From NCBI GenBank assembly GCA_902779395.1, contig CACZBK010000019.1, forward strand, positions 1-64,000: a DNA stretch of 64,000 bases. The letters run 5' to 3'. Positions 34,117 to 43,037 of the stretch are shown here, one piece after another. How positions within the stretch are numbered: the stretch's first letter is position 1; each line of letters starts with the position of its first letter. A model generated the notes under the pieces. It was not told the origin of the DNA. It was given only the letters and a program-made list of their open reading frames with translations, and searched no databases. Source of the stretch: an uncultured Lachnospiraceae bacterium. GTDB lineage: Bacteria; Bacillota; Clostridia; Lachnospirales; Lachnospiraceae. The position numbers and the translations under genes are program-made.

Positions 34117-36699
34117 TTACTTCCTGACTGCCTTCAGTTCATCACCGTCAGCCTCAATGAGTATGGTATCACCCTGGGAGATAGCACCCGAAAGGATCAG
34201 TTTTGCTGATAAAGTCTCAACCGTCTTCTGTATATACCTCTTAAGAGGACGCGCTCCGTATATGGGATCATAGCCTTCATCAACTACCAGCCTGCGTGCT
34301 TCTTCGGAAAGCTCTACGCTTATCTCCTTCTCGGCAAGCCTTCGGTTCAGATCATCCATGATAAGCTTTACTATGCCGCCGATGTTATCCTTTGTAAGAG
34401 GCTTAAAGAGTATGATCTCATCCAGACGGTTTAAGAACTCCGGTCTGAAGTGAAGCTTAAGCTGTGATTCTGCCGCTTCCTGTGCCTCTTCGGTGATATT
34501 GCCTTCTTCATCAATACCTTCCAGTAATGACTGAGAACCGATATTGGACGTCATTATGAGGATCGTATTCTTAAAGTCCACTGTACGTCCCTGTGAATCG
34601 GTGATGCGCCCGTCGTCCAGCACCTGAAGCAGTATATTGAACACATCGGGATGAGCCTTTTCAACCTCATCAAAGAGGACAACTGAATAAGGTTTTCTGC
34701 GCACTGCCTCAGTAAGCTGTCCGCCTTCATCGTAACCTACATATCCCGGAGGCGCTCCGATCAGCCTTGATACAGAATGCTTCTCCATATACTCGCTCAT
34801 ATCGATACGCACCATATTGCTCTCATCATCAAACAGCGTAGCTGCAAGTGATTTTGCCAGTTCCGTCTTACCTACACCGGTAGGTCCAAGGAACAGGAAT
34901 GAGCCGATGGGCTTGGTCGGATCCTTTATACCGGCCTTAGATCTGATGATGGCTTCGCTGACCTTGGTCACAGCCGTATCCTGCCCTATGACACGTTTAT
35001 GCAGTTCTTCGTCAAGATGCAGGGTCTTATTACGTTCACTCTCGTTGAGCTTGCTTACGGGTATGCCCGTCCAGCGTGAAATTATACGTGCTATTTCCTC
35101 ATCGGAAACATTCTCATGTACCAGGCGGTTGTCCTTCTTTCCTGCGATCTCCTCTTCCTGCTCAAGGGCACGCTTAAGTTCAGGCAGCTTGCCGTATGAA
35201 AGTTCCCCGGCTTTTTCATAATTGCCTTCGCGCTGTGCTATCTGTATCTCATTATTTACGCTTTCTATCTCTTCACGTATCTTTGATACCTTATCTACCG
35301 CAGCTTTTTCATTCTCCCACTGTGCTTTTGCTTTTTCAAATTCTTCCTTTTCGTCCGCCAGTTCTTTCTGCAGATCCTCAAGACGTTCACGGCTTAAGTT
35401 ATCGTCCTCTTTCTTAAGCGCTGCGACCTCGATCTCCATCTGCATTATACGCCGGCTGGCCTCATCCAGTTCCGTAGGCATGGTATCAAGCTCGGTCTTG
35501 ATCAGCGCGCATGCCTCATCAACCAGATCGATAGCCTTATCGGGCAGGAAACGGTCGGTGATATACCGGTTGGATAATACCGCCGCGCTTACCAGCGCGT
35601 TGTCAAGTATCTTCACACCATGATATACCTCATAACGTTCCTTCAGTCCGCGCAGTATCGATATGGTATCCTCCACCGTAGGCTCATCTACCATAACAGG
35701 CTGGAAACGTCTTTCGAGTGCCGGATCTTTTTCTATATACTTCCTGTATTCATCAAGTGTGGTCGCACCGATGCAGTGCAGCTCGCCTCTTGCCAGCATG
35801 GGCTTTAACATATTGCCGGCATCCAGTGCACCATCGGTCTTTCCTGCTCCCACTATGGTATGAAGCTCATCGATAAAGAGGATTATCTGTCCGTCACTCT
35901 TTTTCACTTCCTCAAGAACGGCTTTAAGACGCTCCTCAAATTCGCCCCTGTACTTGGCTCCTGCAACCAGGGCTCCCATATCCAGCCCGAATATCTTCTT
36001 ATCCTTAAGACCGCCCGGAACATCACCGCGTACTATACGCTGAGCGAGCCCCTCAACGACTGCCGTCTTACCTACGCCAGGCTCACCTATCAATACGGGA
36101 TTATTCTTTGTCTTTCGGGAAAGAATACGGATCACGTTGCGGATCTCGGCATCACGGCCTATAACAGGATCCAGCTTCTGCTTTCTGGCTTTTTCCACCA
36201 GATCCTGACCGTATTTTTCCAGAGTATCATAAGTAGCCTCGGGATTATCGCTGGTCACTCTCTGATTGCCCCTTACTGTCTGCAGTGCCATCAGAAAACG
36301 CTCCCTTGTAAATCCGTACTCGGTAAACAGTGCTTTTATCTCTTTATTGGGATGAGCTATCATGGCAAGCATGAGATGCTCCACAGATACATACTCATCG
36401 CCCATGGCTTTGGCTTCATCCTCTGCGCTTATAAGTACTTTATTAAGGTCCGGCCCTATGCGAAGGTCACCGCCCTGAACCTTTACTCTCTTTGCCAGTG
36501 CCTGCTCTGCCCTGTCCTTAAAGTGAGCGGTATTGATCTCCATTTTCTCTACCAGTTTAAGTATCAGGGAATCGTCCAGACCAAGGAGCGCGTTCAGCAG
36601 ATGCTCCTGTTCTATTTCCTGATTGCCGTATTCCACTGCCAGCTTTTCGCAGTCCTGAACCGCCTGCATGGAATTCTGTGTAAATTTCTGAATGTTCAT
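34117..36699 (-). CDS. clpB: ATP-dependent disaggregase ClpB
   Basis: 860 residues, the full ClpB length. N-terminal Clp repeats (residues 1-150), first AAA+ domain with [13 protein letters not shown] and arginine fingers, the long coiled-coil M domain (about 405-525) that distinguishes ClpB from other Clp ATPases, second AAA+ domain with [13 protein letters not shown], and the C-terminal D2-small domain. The tripeptide for ClpP binding is absent, as expected. ClpB pulls polypeptides out of aggregates with DnaK. AGGAGG precedes the ATG. Its promoter overlaps a perfect CIRCE, which points to HrcA rather than CtsR control. Confidence 0.97.
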   Translation of the reverse strand: MNIQKFTQNSMQAVQDCEKLAVEYGNQEIEQEHLLNALLGLDDSLILKLVEKMEINTAHFKDRAEQALAKRVKVQGGDLRIGPDLNKVLISAEDEAKAMGDEYVSVEHLMLAMIAHPNKEIKALFTEYGFTRERFLMALQTVRGNQRVTSDNPEATYDTLEKYGQDLVEKARKQKLDPVIGRDAEIRNVIRILSRKTKNNPVLIGEPGVGKTAVVEGLAQRIVRGDVPGGLKDKKIFGLDMGALVAGAKYRGEFEERLKAVLEEVKKSDGQIILFIDELHTIVGAGKTDGALDAGNMLKPMLARGELHCIGATTLDEYRKYIEKDPALERRFQPVMVDEPTVEDTISILRGLKERYEVYHGVKILDNALVSAAVLSNRYITDRFLPDKAIDLVDEACALIKTELDTMPTELDEASRRIMQMEIEVAALKKEDDNLSRERLEDLQKELADEKEEFEKAKAQWENEKAAVDKVSKIREEIESVNNEIQIAQREGNYEKAGELSYGKLPELKRALEQEEEIAGKKDNRLVHENVSDEEIARIISRWTGIPVSKLNESERNKTLHLDEELHKRVIGQDTAVTKVSEAIIRSKAGIKDPTKPIGSFLFLGPTGVGKTELAKSLAATLFDDESNMVRIDMSEYMEKHSVSRLIGAPPGYVGYDEGGQLTEAVRRKPYSVVLFDEVEKAHPDVFNILLQVLDDGRITDSQGRTVDFKNTILIMTSNIGSQSLLEGIDEEGNITEEAQEAAESQLKLHFRPEFLNRLDEIILFKPLTKDNIGGIVKLIMDDLNRRLAEKEISVELSEEARRLVVDEGYDPIYGARPLKRYIQKTVETLSAKLILSGAISQGDTILIEADGDELKAVRK

Positions 36700-36762
36700 A
36701 GTCTTTCACCTCCTTAGCATCTGCAAATAAATAAACGTAAGGCGATCCACCTTACGTTTAAT

Positions 36763-36791
36763 ACTATAGCTCGGTTGTTAGCACTCGTCAA
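36763..36791 (-). promoter_or_regulatory. Promoter of clpB
   Basis: TTGACG (36786-36791), 17-bp spacer, TATAGT (36763-36768) on the minus strand; the -35 box lies inside the CIRCE operator. Confidence 0.85.
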
Positions 36792-36804
36792 GAGTGAGTG
36801 CTAA
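36778..36804. promoter_or_regulatory. CIRCE operator (HrcA site) of clpB
   Basis: TTAGCACTC-N9-GAGTGCTAA, a perfect match. It covers the clpB -35 box, so bound HrcA would exclude RNA polymerase. Confidence 0.96.
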
Positions 36805-36808
36805 TTTT

Positions 36809-36982
36809 TTATAAACTCTTTAACTTATCTGTTGACAAAAGGCTCTGACATTTCTTTTTTGCACAGTCTTTAGCCATAGGACAGCCTATGCAATGATTGC
36901 CTTTTTTCTTTTCTTTCAGTATATAAACACAGGCACCCGTAAATAAAAGTACCGTAACTGCTGCCGCGATAAGATCTACCAT
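36809..36982 (-). CDS. FeoB-associated Cys-rich membrane protein
   Basis: A 57-residue protein. One membrane helix (IAAAVTVLLFTGACVYIL), a Lys-rich stretch, then a Cys cluster HCIGCPMAKDCAKKKC that fits the FeoB-associated Cys-rich family. The ATG at 36980-36982 has GGGAG 7 nt upstream; another ATG two codons before is too close to it. It follows feoB on the same strand and probably helps iron passage through FeoB or protects it; in the family the Cys residues are thought to bind metal. Confidence 0.88.
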   Translation of the reverse strand: MVDLIAAAVTVLLFTGACVYILKEKKKGNHCIGCPMAKDCAKKKCQSLLSTDKLKSL

Positions 36983-37017
36983 GATCATTCTCCCGAAAAA
37001 CTGCGCTCTTCTTACAT

Positions 37018-37050
37018 GCAGGCTGCAGTTCAGATATATCTGCAGCCTGC
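37018..37050 (-). repeat. Intercistronic hairpin between feoB and the Cys-rich gene
   Basis: A perfect 11-bp stem (GCAGGCTGCAG and complement) around 11 bases. No T-run follows on the minus strand, so it is more likely an mRNA-stability element or weak attenuator than a full terminator. Confidence 0.6.
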
Positions 37051-37067
37051 CCTATAGGCCCTATTCA

Positions 37068-39065
37068 TCAGTTCGTCTTAAGCCTGTATTCCATTACCAT
37101 CTTCTTACGGTTTGATAATATTATACCTGTGATAACAGCCGCAAACCCAAGGACCGCTATCAGGCCTCCCACAAAGCCGGCACCGAAGCTTCCGGTTGTA
37201 ATAAGCGTACCCACCTGATATACCAGAAATCCTACGGTAAAGCCTGTGGCAAGCTGCAGTCCTATCGCTCCCCACAGCCACTTGGCTGATTTCATCTCAG
37301 AATTCATGGCACCAAGCGCCGCAAAGCAGGGAGGTGTATAAAGATTGAACATAAGATATGCAAGAGCAGCAACTTTTGTGATACCTATTACAGCCGCTAC
37401 CGTAGTTCCCTCCCCTACAAGCTCAAGCTCTTCAGGATCCACCAGATTAGTGATCGCATATACCGTTGCTATGGTACCGACCACATTTTCCTTTGCTATA
37501 AAACCGGTGATAGCTGCTGCTGCCAGCTGCCATGCAGCCACGCCCACTACCGGCACCAGTAATACCGAAAACGGACCTGCTATGGAAGCCAGTATGGAAG
37601 TATCTTCCATTCCTTCCTCAACCTCTTCAAAGCTCCAGTTAAAGGCCTGCATGATCTGTACAACCGTATTGCATACAAGGATAACGGTCCCGGCCTTTAC
37701 TATATATGCCTTACCACGTTCCAGCATCGACTTAAGTGCAAAGAGAAGGCTCGGAGCCTTATATTCGGGAAGCTCTATGATGAAAAAGCTCTTTCTGTAT
37801 TTCATTCCTGTGATTGCCTTGATCAGCAAAGCTCCCAGAAGGATGAGAACTATGCCCAGCATATAGCCTACAAAGCTGACCCAGGTAGCCTCGGGGAAAA
37901 ATGCTCCGGCAAAAAGAGCGATAACGGGAAGCTTAGCTCCACAGGGCATAAAGGTTGCCAGCATAGCCGTGGCTCTTCTTTCTCTCTCATTACGTATGGT
38001 ACGGCAAGCCATGATAGCAGGGATACCGCAGCCGGTACCGATGACCATGGGAATGACCGACTTGCCGGAAAGTCCCACACGCTTAAATATCGGATCCAGT
38101 ACAACAGTTGCCCGTGACATATATCCGCAGTCTTCGAGGAGAGCTATCAGGAAATACATAACCATAACCAGAGGCAGGAAGCCAACCACCGCACCTACTC
38201 CGCCGATGATGCCGTCCACAAGAAGTGCGTAGAGCAGCGGATTGGCGTCTGCCATCTGATCACCTACCCATCCCTGGAAGGACTCGATAGCGCCGGCAAG
38301 TATATCAGCCACCCAGGTACCTACAGTCGTCTGAGATATATAGAAGACAAGGAACATGATGCCGGCGAAGATCGGGATCCCTATGATGGGATGCGTGATC
38401 ACTTTATCTATAGCATCTCCCTTTGTCTTATCTTTTGTAAAGGTCTTACGTACCTCCACTTCCTTTACTATATTATTTACAAATTCAAAACGTCTGCGAT
38501 CTGCCGTTTCCACGGAATTTTTATCACTAAGATCAACATTGCCTTCATCAAAAGGAGCAGTCTGCTTTGCTCCGTTTAATCCCGATGCGGTTGCCACTAC
38601 TTCGGCCAGTCCCTTTCCTTCTGTGGAAACAGTTTCTATTACAGGACAGCCAAGGCTTTTGGAAAGCTTTCCTGTATCGATCTTATTACCTTTTTTACCG
38701 TTTACATCACTTTTATTTAAAGCCACTACTACCGGGATACCAAGTTCAAGCAGCTGAGTGGTAAAGAACAGACTTCTGCTCAGATTACTGGCATCCACGA
38801 TATTGATGATGGCATCCGGATGTTCATTCTTAACATAGGCGCTGGTGATACTTTCCTCTGAAGTGAAGGGTGACATTGAGTATGCTCCAGGCAGATCGAC
38901 CGCTATCAGCTCCTTTCCGCTGCTGTTATAATTCTTCCTGATCGGACTCTCTTTCCTGTCCACCGTAACACCGGCCCAGTTACCGATCTTTTCATTTCTG
39001 CCCGTCAGCGCATTATACATAGTAGTTTTTCCGCTGTTCGGGTTACCTGCAAGTGCGATCCTCAT
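37068..39065 (-). CDS. feoB: Ferrous iron transporter FeoB
   Basis: 665 residues. The N-terminal G domain has GNPNSGKTT (G1), DLPGAYSM (G3) and NKSD (G4), followed by a guanine dissociation inhibitor-like helical part and a membrane domain with two inverted Gate repeats (the GCGIPAIMACRTIRNERE segment near residue 345 is the typical Cys-containing Gate motif). FeoB takes up Fe(II) across the cytoplasmic membrane. GGGAGG precedes the ATG. It is transcribed with feoA (14 nt upstream) and followed by its Cys-rich partner. Confidence 0.97.
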   Translation of the reverse strand: MRIALAGNPNSGKTTMYNALTGRNEKIGNWAGVTVDRKESPIRKNYNSSGKELIAVDLPGAYSMSPFTSEESITSAYVKNEHPDAIINIVDASNLSRSLFFTTQLLELGIPVVVALNKSDVNGKKGNKIDTGKLSKSLGCPVIETVSTEGKGLAEVVATASGLNGAKQTAPFDEGNVDLSDKNSVETADRRRFEFVNNIVKEVEVRKTFTKDKTKGDAIDKVITHPIIGIPIFAGIMFLVFYISQTTVGTWVADILAGAIESFQGWVGDQMADANPLLYALLVDGIIGGVGAVVGFLPLVMVMYFLIALLEDCGYMSRATVVLDPIFKRVGLSGKSVIPMVIGTGCGIPAIMACRTIRNERERRATAMLATFMPCGAKLPVIALFAGAFFPEATWVSFVGYMLGIVLILLGALLIKAITGMKYRKSFFIIELPEYKAPSLLFALKSMLERGKAYIVKAGTVILVCNTVVQIMQAFNWSFEEVEEGMEDTSILASIAGPFSVLLVPVVGVAAWQLAAAAITGFIAKENVVGTIATVYAITNLVDPEELELVGEGTTVAAVIGITKVAALAYLMFNLYTPPCFAALGAMNSEMKSAKWLWGAIGLQLATGFTVGFLVYQVGTLITTGSFGAGFVGGLIAVLGFAAVITGIILSNRKKMVMEYRLKTN

Positions 39066-39079
39066 TTTGTTTTCCTCCC

Positions 39080-39292
39080 TTATATTTTAATGCAAGCCCC
39101 AAGTTCGGGGTCGATATTGTACCTTGCATCCTTTATAGATACCACGAGATTTCTCTTTTTATCGACTACGGTTATCTTTTCCCCGCTGTAGCATCCCAGA
39201 GAAAAAAGAAAACTCTCCATTTCCTCATCGCCTTCGGTATCTACACCTGTGATAACATATTCCTTTTCAAGTTCCGCATCATTCAGATCCAT
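39080..39292 (-). CDS. feoA: Ferrous iron transport protein FeoA
   Basis: 70 residues from the ATG at 39290-39292, which has AGGGGAG 6 nt upstream; a longer frame reaches to 39346 but this start gives the normal SH3-like FeoA length. Motifs: LEKEYVITGVD at the start and GEKITVV and DPELGACIKI later, matching FeoA's beta-barrel. FeoA supports FeoB function. First gene of the iron operon, directly behind a promoter that contains an operator. Confidence 0.9.
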   Translation of the reverse strand: MDLNDAELEKEYVITGVDTEGDEEMESFLFSLGCYSGEKITVVDKKRNLVVSIKDARYNIDPELGACIKI

Positions 39293-39374
39293 AACTATCT
39301 CCCCTTTCACCGGTACCTGATTAGCCTGCAGCAACCTCATAAGCAAAGCATTTTAACTGCATTATCAGTATGCG

Positions 39375-39396
39375 GTTTGCTTTTGCTAACGCAAAC
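39375..39396. promoter_or_regulatory. Second palindrome at the feo promoter
   Basis: GTTTGC-N10-GCAAAC with an inner TTTGC-TAAC-GCAAA, directly downstream of the feoA -10 box. Probably a second binding site for the metalloregulator encoded next door. Confidence 0.55.
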
Positions 39397-39425
39397 AGTA
39401 TAATTAGCTCTCGCTAACTTGTCAA
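39397..39425 (-). promoter_or_regulatory. feoA promoter with operator in its spacer
   Basis: TTGACA (39420-39425), 17-bp spacer, TATACT (39397-39402) on the minus strand, close to perfect. The spacer contains the palindrome TTAGC-N4-GCTAA (39404-39417), similar in outline to DtxR/IdeR boxes. Confidence 0.8.
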
Positions 39426-39452
39426 GCCGTTTTATGCGATTTTTATCATTTA

Positions 39453-39481
39453 TTGATTGTAGTATCAGGATATGATAAAAT
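39453..39481 (+). promoter_or_regulatory. Promoter of the metalloregulator gene
   Basis: TTGATT (39453-39458), 17-bp spacer, TAAAAT (39476-39481), about 50 bp before the ATG. Confidence 0.5.
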
Positions 39482-39533
39482 ATCCGGGAAAGTATGGGGC
39501 TGCCCCTCAGAATATGACCGGGAGGTTTTCTAT

Positions 39534-39911
39534 ATGGCATTACAGGAATCAGGAGAAATGTATCTTGAGACTATATACGTACTGTCACAGGAAAAGAATA
39601 CTGTACGTGCAATAGATATCGGAGAATACATGGGGTTTTCAAAACCCTCCGTCAGCCGGGCGCTGGGCCTGTTAAAGGATGAAGGACTTATCAGAAAGGA
39701 AAGTGATAACCGTATAGTCCTTACTGTAGCCGGTGAAGTCCTGGCCAAGCGTATTTATGAGCGCCACACTGTCCTTTCGGGACTGTTCATGAAACTTGGC
39801 GTAGACGAAAAAACAGCTACCGAAGATGCGTGCCGTATAGAACACTATATAAGCGACACTACTTTTGACGCTATAAAGAGAAATCTGGATAAATTCGGAA
39901 AAAAGAAATAA
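39534..39911 (+). CDS. DtxR/MntR-family metal-dependent regulator
   Basis: 125 residues from the ATG at 39534 (GGGAGG 8 nt upstream). The N-terminal winged helix (MYLETIYVLSQEKNTVRAIDIGEYMGFSKPSVSRALGLLK region, residues 8-47) and a C-terminal dimerisation domain (ERHTVLSGLFMKLGV, then EDACRIEHYIS with metal-binding Glu and His) are those of MntR/IdeR. The SH3-like third domain of DtxR is absent. It is divergent from feoA, whose promoter holds two palindromes; iron-dependent repression of feo is the likely task, although Mn(II) cannot be excluded. Confidence 0.88.
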   Translation: MALQESGEMYLETIYVLSQEKNTVRAIDIGEYMGFSKPSVSRALGLLKDEGLIRKESDNRIVLTVAGEVLAKRIYERHTVLSGLFMKLGVDEKTATEDACRIEHYISDTTFDAIKRNLDKFGKKK

Positions 39912-39922
39912 ATACCGCTAAA

Positions 39923-39963
39923 GCAAGGGGGACGGACCACATGGCCCATCCCCCGCTTTTTTC
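39923..39963. terminator. Terminator of the metalloregulator gene
   Basis: GC..GGGGG pairs with CCCCC..GC around a central GG-CC stem, followed by six T on the plus strand. It lies between this gene and the convergent metY. Confidence 0.75.
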
Positions 39964-39998
39964 ATTAAAAGATTTTTCTATCACCTTAATCCTGTCTA

Positions 39999-41279
39999 TC
40001 AGATAGCCGCAAAACCTTTTTCAAGATCTGCGATAATATCATCAATATGCTCCGTACCGATTGACAGACGGATGGTATTTCTTCCGATACCCTGATCTGC
40101 CAGCTCCTCATCGGTAAGCTGTGAATGAGTGGTCGATGCGGGATGGATCACAAGACTCTTAACATCTGCGACATTTGCCAGCAGTGAGAAGATGCTTAAG
40201 TTATCGATGAACTTCCATGCTTCTTCCTGGCCGCCCTTGATATTGAAGGTGAAGATCGAAGCGCCGCCATTGGGGAAGTACTTCTGATACAGGGCGTGAT
40301 CGGGATGATCCGCAAGTGAAGGATGATTTACCTTCTCTACCTTGGGATGCCTGCTCAGGAATTCAACTACCTTCTTTGTATTCTCTGCATGACGCTCAAG
40401 TCTGAGTGACAGAGTCTCAACGCCCTGAAGAAGAAGGAATGCATTGAAAGGTGAAATGGTAGCACCGGTATCACGAAGAAGGATTGCTCTTATAAATGTA
40501 ACGAATGCTGCGGGTCCTACTGCATCATAGAAAGATACGCCGTGGTAGCTGGGATTGGGAGCTGCAATATTGGGATACTTGCCGCTTGCCTTCCAGTCAA
40601 ACCTGCCGGACTCAACGATTATACCACCAAGAGTGGTTCCGTGACCACCGATGAACTTGGTTGCGGAATGGACAACTATATCTGCGCCGTGCTCAAAAGG
40701 TCTGAACAGATAAGGCGTACCGAAAGTATTATCTACTACCAGGGGAAGTCCGTGCTTATGAGCTATTTCTGCGATGGCGTCGATATCGGGAATATCGCTG
40801 TTGGGATTTCCAAGCGTCTCAAGATAGACCGCTCTGGTGTTTTCCTTTATAGCACCCTCAACCTCTGCAAGGTTATGCGCATCCACGAAGGTGGTGTTTA
40901 TTCCGTACTGGGGAAGGGTGTGTGCCAGCAGATTATAGCTTCCGCCGTAAATGGTCTTCTGTGCTACAATATGGCCACCGTTTGCTGCCAATGCCTGAAT
41001 AGTATAGGTGATAGCTGCTGCTCCGGAAGCAAGTGCCAATGCTGCGCTTCCGCCTTCAAGAGCCGCCAGTCTCTTCTCAAGTACATCCTGGGTTGAATTG
41101 GTAAGTCTTCCATAGATGTTACCTGCATCTGCCAGACCAAAGCGGTCTGCCGCGTGCTTGCTGTTGTGGAAAACATATGATGTCGTCTGATAAATAGGTA
41201 CGGCCCTGGAATCTGTAGCCGGGTCGGCCTGCTCCTGTCCTACATGTAACTGTAATGTTTCAAATCTGTATTCACTCAT
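39999..41279 (-). CDS. metY: O-acetylhomoserine sulfhydrylase (aminocarboxypropyltransferase)
   Basis: 426 residues of the Cys/Met-metabolism PLP family. The PLP lysine lies in HSATKFIGGHGTTLGG. The N-terminus FETLQLHVGQE and the motif GRLTNSTQDVLEKR are those of MetY rather than of cystathionine synthases. It makes homocysteine (or methionine) from O-acetylhomoserine and sulfide (or methanethiol). A 330-nt region upstream carries a candidate leader peptide and a LysR-type box; a LysR regulator gene lies beyond, on the same strand. Confidence 0.95.
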   Translation of the reverse strand: MSEYRFETLQLHVGQEQADPATDSRAVPIYQTTSYVFHNSKHAADRFGLADAGNIYGRLTNSTQDVLEKRLAALEGGSAALALASGAAAITYTIQALAANGGHIVAQKTIYGGSYNLLAHTLPQYGINTTFVDAHNLAEVEGAIKENTRAVYLETLGNPNSDIPDIDAIAEIAHKHGLPLVVDNTFGTPYLFRPFEHGADIVVHSATKFIGGHGTTLGGIIVESGRFDWKASGKYPNIAAPNPSYHGVSFYDAVGPAAFVTFIRAILLRDTGATISPFNAFLLLQGVETLSLRLERHAENTKKVVEFLSRHPKVEKVNHPSLADHPDHALYQKYFPNGGASIFTFNIKGGQEEAWKFIDNLSIFSLLANVADVKSLVIHPASTTHSQLTDEELADQGIGRNTIRLSIGTEHIDDIIADLEKGFAAI

Positions 41280-41342
41280 TTTTTTAATCTCCTTTTCGAT
41301 TTGTTTTTTTATATTATTTTGCTGCCGTACTTTTTTCCCTTA

Positions 41343-41429
41343 TCATTCAGAAGCTCCCATCTGAAGATAAGAGTAATGCATTCGCTTACAGAGCATGTTG
41401 TATGATTCAATGACACCTGTTCTCTTCAT
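41343..41429 (-). CDS. Candidate 28-aa leader peptide upstream of metY
   Basis: An ATG with AGGAGA 7 nt upstream opens a 28-codon frame (MKRTGVIESYNMLC, then KRMHYSYLQMGASE and TGA) ending about 63 nt before the metY ATG. It contains four Met (including the start) and one Cys. The good ribosome site and the Met/Cys content make it a plausible attenuation or sensing peptide for sulfur amino acids, but it may also be a small protein of its own. No terminator hairpin is evident after it. Confidence 0.45.
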   Translation of the reverse strand: MKRTGVIESYNMLCKRMHYSYLQMGASE

Positions 41430-41509
41430 TTCTTCATCTCCTTGCTTTCGTTGGGATAATCCTAGCACTTTAGTAGGTTTTTGAAAATTACGCTCTTTTG
41501 ATCATCTGT

Positions 41510-41526
41510 GATAAGCTTTACTTATC
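41510..41526. promoter_or_regulatory. LysR-type box upstream of metY
   Basis: GATAAG-N5-CTTATC, a perfect palindrome that contains the T-N11-A core of LysR sites. A weak promoter (TTTTCA, 17 bp, TAGGAT) follows on the minus strand. Probably bound by the regulator encoded at 41611. Confidence 0.55.
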
Positions 41527-41533
41527 GCAAAAC

Positions 41534-41567
41534 AAAAAGACACTGTGATCTTCACCGCGTCTTTTTT
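41534..41567 (-). terminator. Terminator of the LysR gene
   Basis: AAAAAGAC pairs with GTCTTTTT, with an inner GTGA-AGA-TCAC stem; the T-run is part of the stem. T-runs occur on both strands. Confidence 0.65.
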
Positions 41568-41610
41568 CATGCAGATCCGGGGTAACTGCTTTTCCTTTTT
41601 AAGGCTTTAT

Positions 41611-42516
41611 TTATATTTCCTTATACTTTAACAGTTCTTCTATATACGCTTTTCCATATGCGGAAAGCGTACTTCCTTTTCTTATGATATAGCCTATGGT
41701 TATGGGATCTTCTTCTTTTAGCTTTATGGAAACCATTCCTTTGAGGATCACATCATCTCCTGTCAGCAGACCGCTCCCTATGGAATATCCGTTCAGCTCC
41801 GCTATCATCTCCATGCTGGATGCCCGGTCATCAGATTTTATCAGTCTTTTAAAATCCTGATCCGCCAAGGCTTCCTCCATCAGATAGAAATTACCCTCAC
41901 CGCTCTGGTCAAATACTATACAGGGATATTCTGACAGCTCTTCGATCGATACTTCTTTCCGCTTCGCCAGTTTATGATCCTTCCAGACATTAACATAGGT
42001 CTCACGCTGCATAAGCGGTGTAAATTCAAGATTGTACTCCCTGATAAGCTTTTTTATCACAGCTTCATTTGCACTTGAAAAGGATAATATACCGACTTCG
42101 CTTTTTAAGCTTCTGACATCCTCCAGAACCTCCCTTGTCTTTGTCTCATGAACCGAAAAAACAAACTTATCTGGGAAGTTCTTCTTAACGGTTTCGGTAA
42201 AAGCCTTTATCGGAAAACTGTAATGCTGGGTCGATACGGAAAAATGTTCTTTATCTACATCTTTGGAAAGATAGCGTTCTTCAAGTATCTCATATTGGGC
42301 CACCGCTTTCTTTGCATAGGATACAAACTCCCTTCCTTCATCCGTAAGGGATATCCCTTTATTCGTCCTTTCAAATATCACTATCCCAAGCTCTTCTTCC
42401 AGATCACTGATATTTGCTGACAAAGCAGGCTGGGTGATATACAGTCTTGTAGCAGCTTCTCTCATGGAAGAAGAGTTAGCCACCTCTATAACATATTTTA
42501 TCTGCTGAATATTCAT
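41611..42516 (-). CDS. LysR-family regulator, CmbR/FhuR-like (sulfur amino acid genes)
   Basis: 301 residues. The N-terminal HTH (MNIQQIKYVIEVANSSSMREAA, then LYITQPALSANISDLEEELG) and the long effector domain closely follow the pattern of streptococcal CmbR/FhuR regulators, which respond to O-acetylserine or O-acetylhomoserine and control Met/Cys genes. The adjacent metY with a LysR-type box supports this. Gene and target lie on the same strand, separated by a terminator. Confidence 0.85.
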   Translation of the reverse strand: MNIQQIKYVIEVANSSSMREAATRLYITQPALSANISDLEEELGIVIFERTNKGISLTDEGREFVSYAKKAVAQYEILEERYLSKDVDKEHFSVSTQHYSFPIKAFTETVKKNFPDKFVFSVHETKTREVLEDVRSLKSEVGILSFSSANEAVIKKLIREYNLEFTPLMQRETYVNVWKDHKLAKRKEVSIEELSEYPCIVFDQSGEGNFYLMEEALADQDFKRLIKSDDRASSMEMIAELNGYSIGSGLLTGDDVILKGMVSIKLKEEDPITIGYIIRKGSTLSAYGKAYIEELLKYKEI

Positions 42517-42599
42517 AATAATATACTTTTCCGGTACTAAAACTGCAAACGGGTTATTTTTTTCTTGTCTAAGTGATCATACCATATCCGCTCTGATGA

Positions 42600-43037
42600 T
42601 CACAGCTTAAGCCTTTGTCTTTTCTCAAGCTTCTTTGTAAGCTTTGCTCCTAAATGAGCATTTTCCATCTCTTTATCATGCAGACGTACAAAGATCTCTT
42701 CCTCCTCTTTTAACATTTGTCTTTTTTCACGCTGCCAGCGATCCGGCAGATCCCCCATGACCACAAACAGACTTCCGCACAATATGCCGGCAAATATGAT
42801 AATACTTATAAGATAAGCTTCCGCTATAAAGGAAACGGTAAAGACGATCAGAAGCAGCACATATAAAATTATAAACCACATAAAGCGGGAATTGTACTTT
42901 TCCAGGCTTTTTTTCACCACGGCCTGTTTTTTCCGCAGTTCTTCGCAATACTTTTTTCCCTTTTCAATATCTGCCTCAAGTTCCTTTATATCATGTTCAA
43001 GCTCATCGAGCTTATCCTGCTTTTTTGTTTCCGGCAT
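42600..43037 (-). CDS. Small coiled-coil membrane protein
   Basis: 145 residues: an N-terminal coiled coil (DKLDELEHDIKELEADIEKGK), two adjacent membrane helices (about 52-95, FIILYVLLLIVFTVSFIAEAY and LISIIIFAGILCGSLFVVM) and a charged C-terminal helix. Similar in plan to the protein at 22087-23289. Its start overlaps the 3' end of the MATE gene by 26 nt, so the two are co-expressed. No known family recognised. Confidence 0.7.
   Translation of the reverse strand: MPETKKQDKLDELEHDIKELEADIEKGKKYCEELRKKQAVVKKSLEKYNSRFMWFIILYVLLLIVFTVSFIAEAYLISIIIFAGILCGSLFVVMGDLPDRWQREKRQMLKEEEEIFVRLHDKEMENAHLGAKLTKKLEKRQRLKL

Noticed and set aside
35860..36717. 285-codon open frame opposite clpB
   Set aside because: Antisense shadow of the ClpB N-terminal region without ribosome site or family pattern.
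41280..41610. SAM riboswitch or T-box before metY
   Set aside because: I could not find the conserved helices or motifs of S-box or T-box RNAs; only a LysR-type box, a terminator and a short reading frame are seen.
42570..42602. GTGATCAT...ATGATCAC inverted repeat after the small coiled-coil gene as a terminator
   Set aside because: The arms are exact but the loop is 15 bases and no T-run follows, so I did not call it a terminator.
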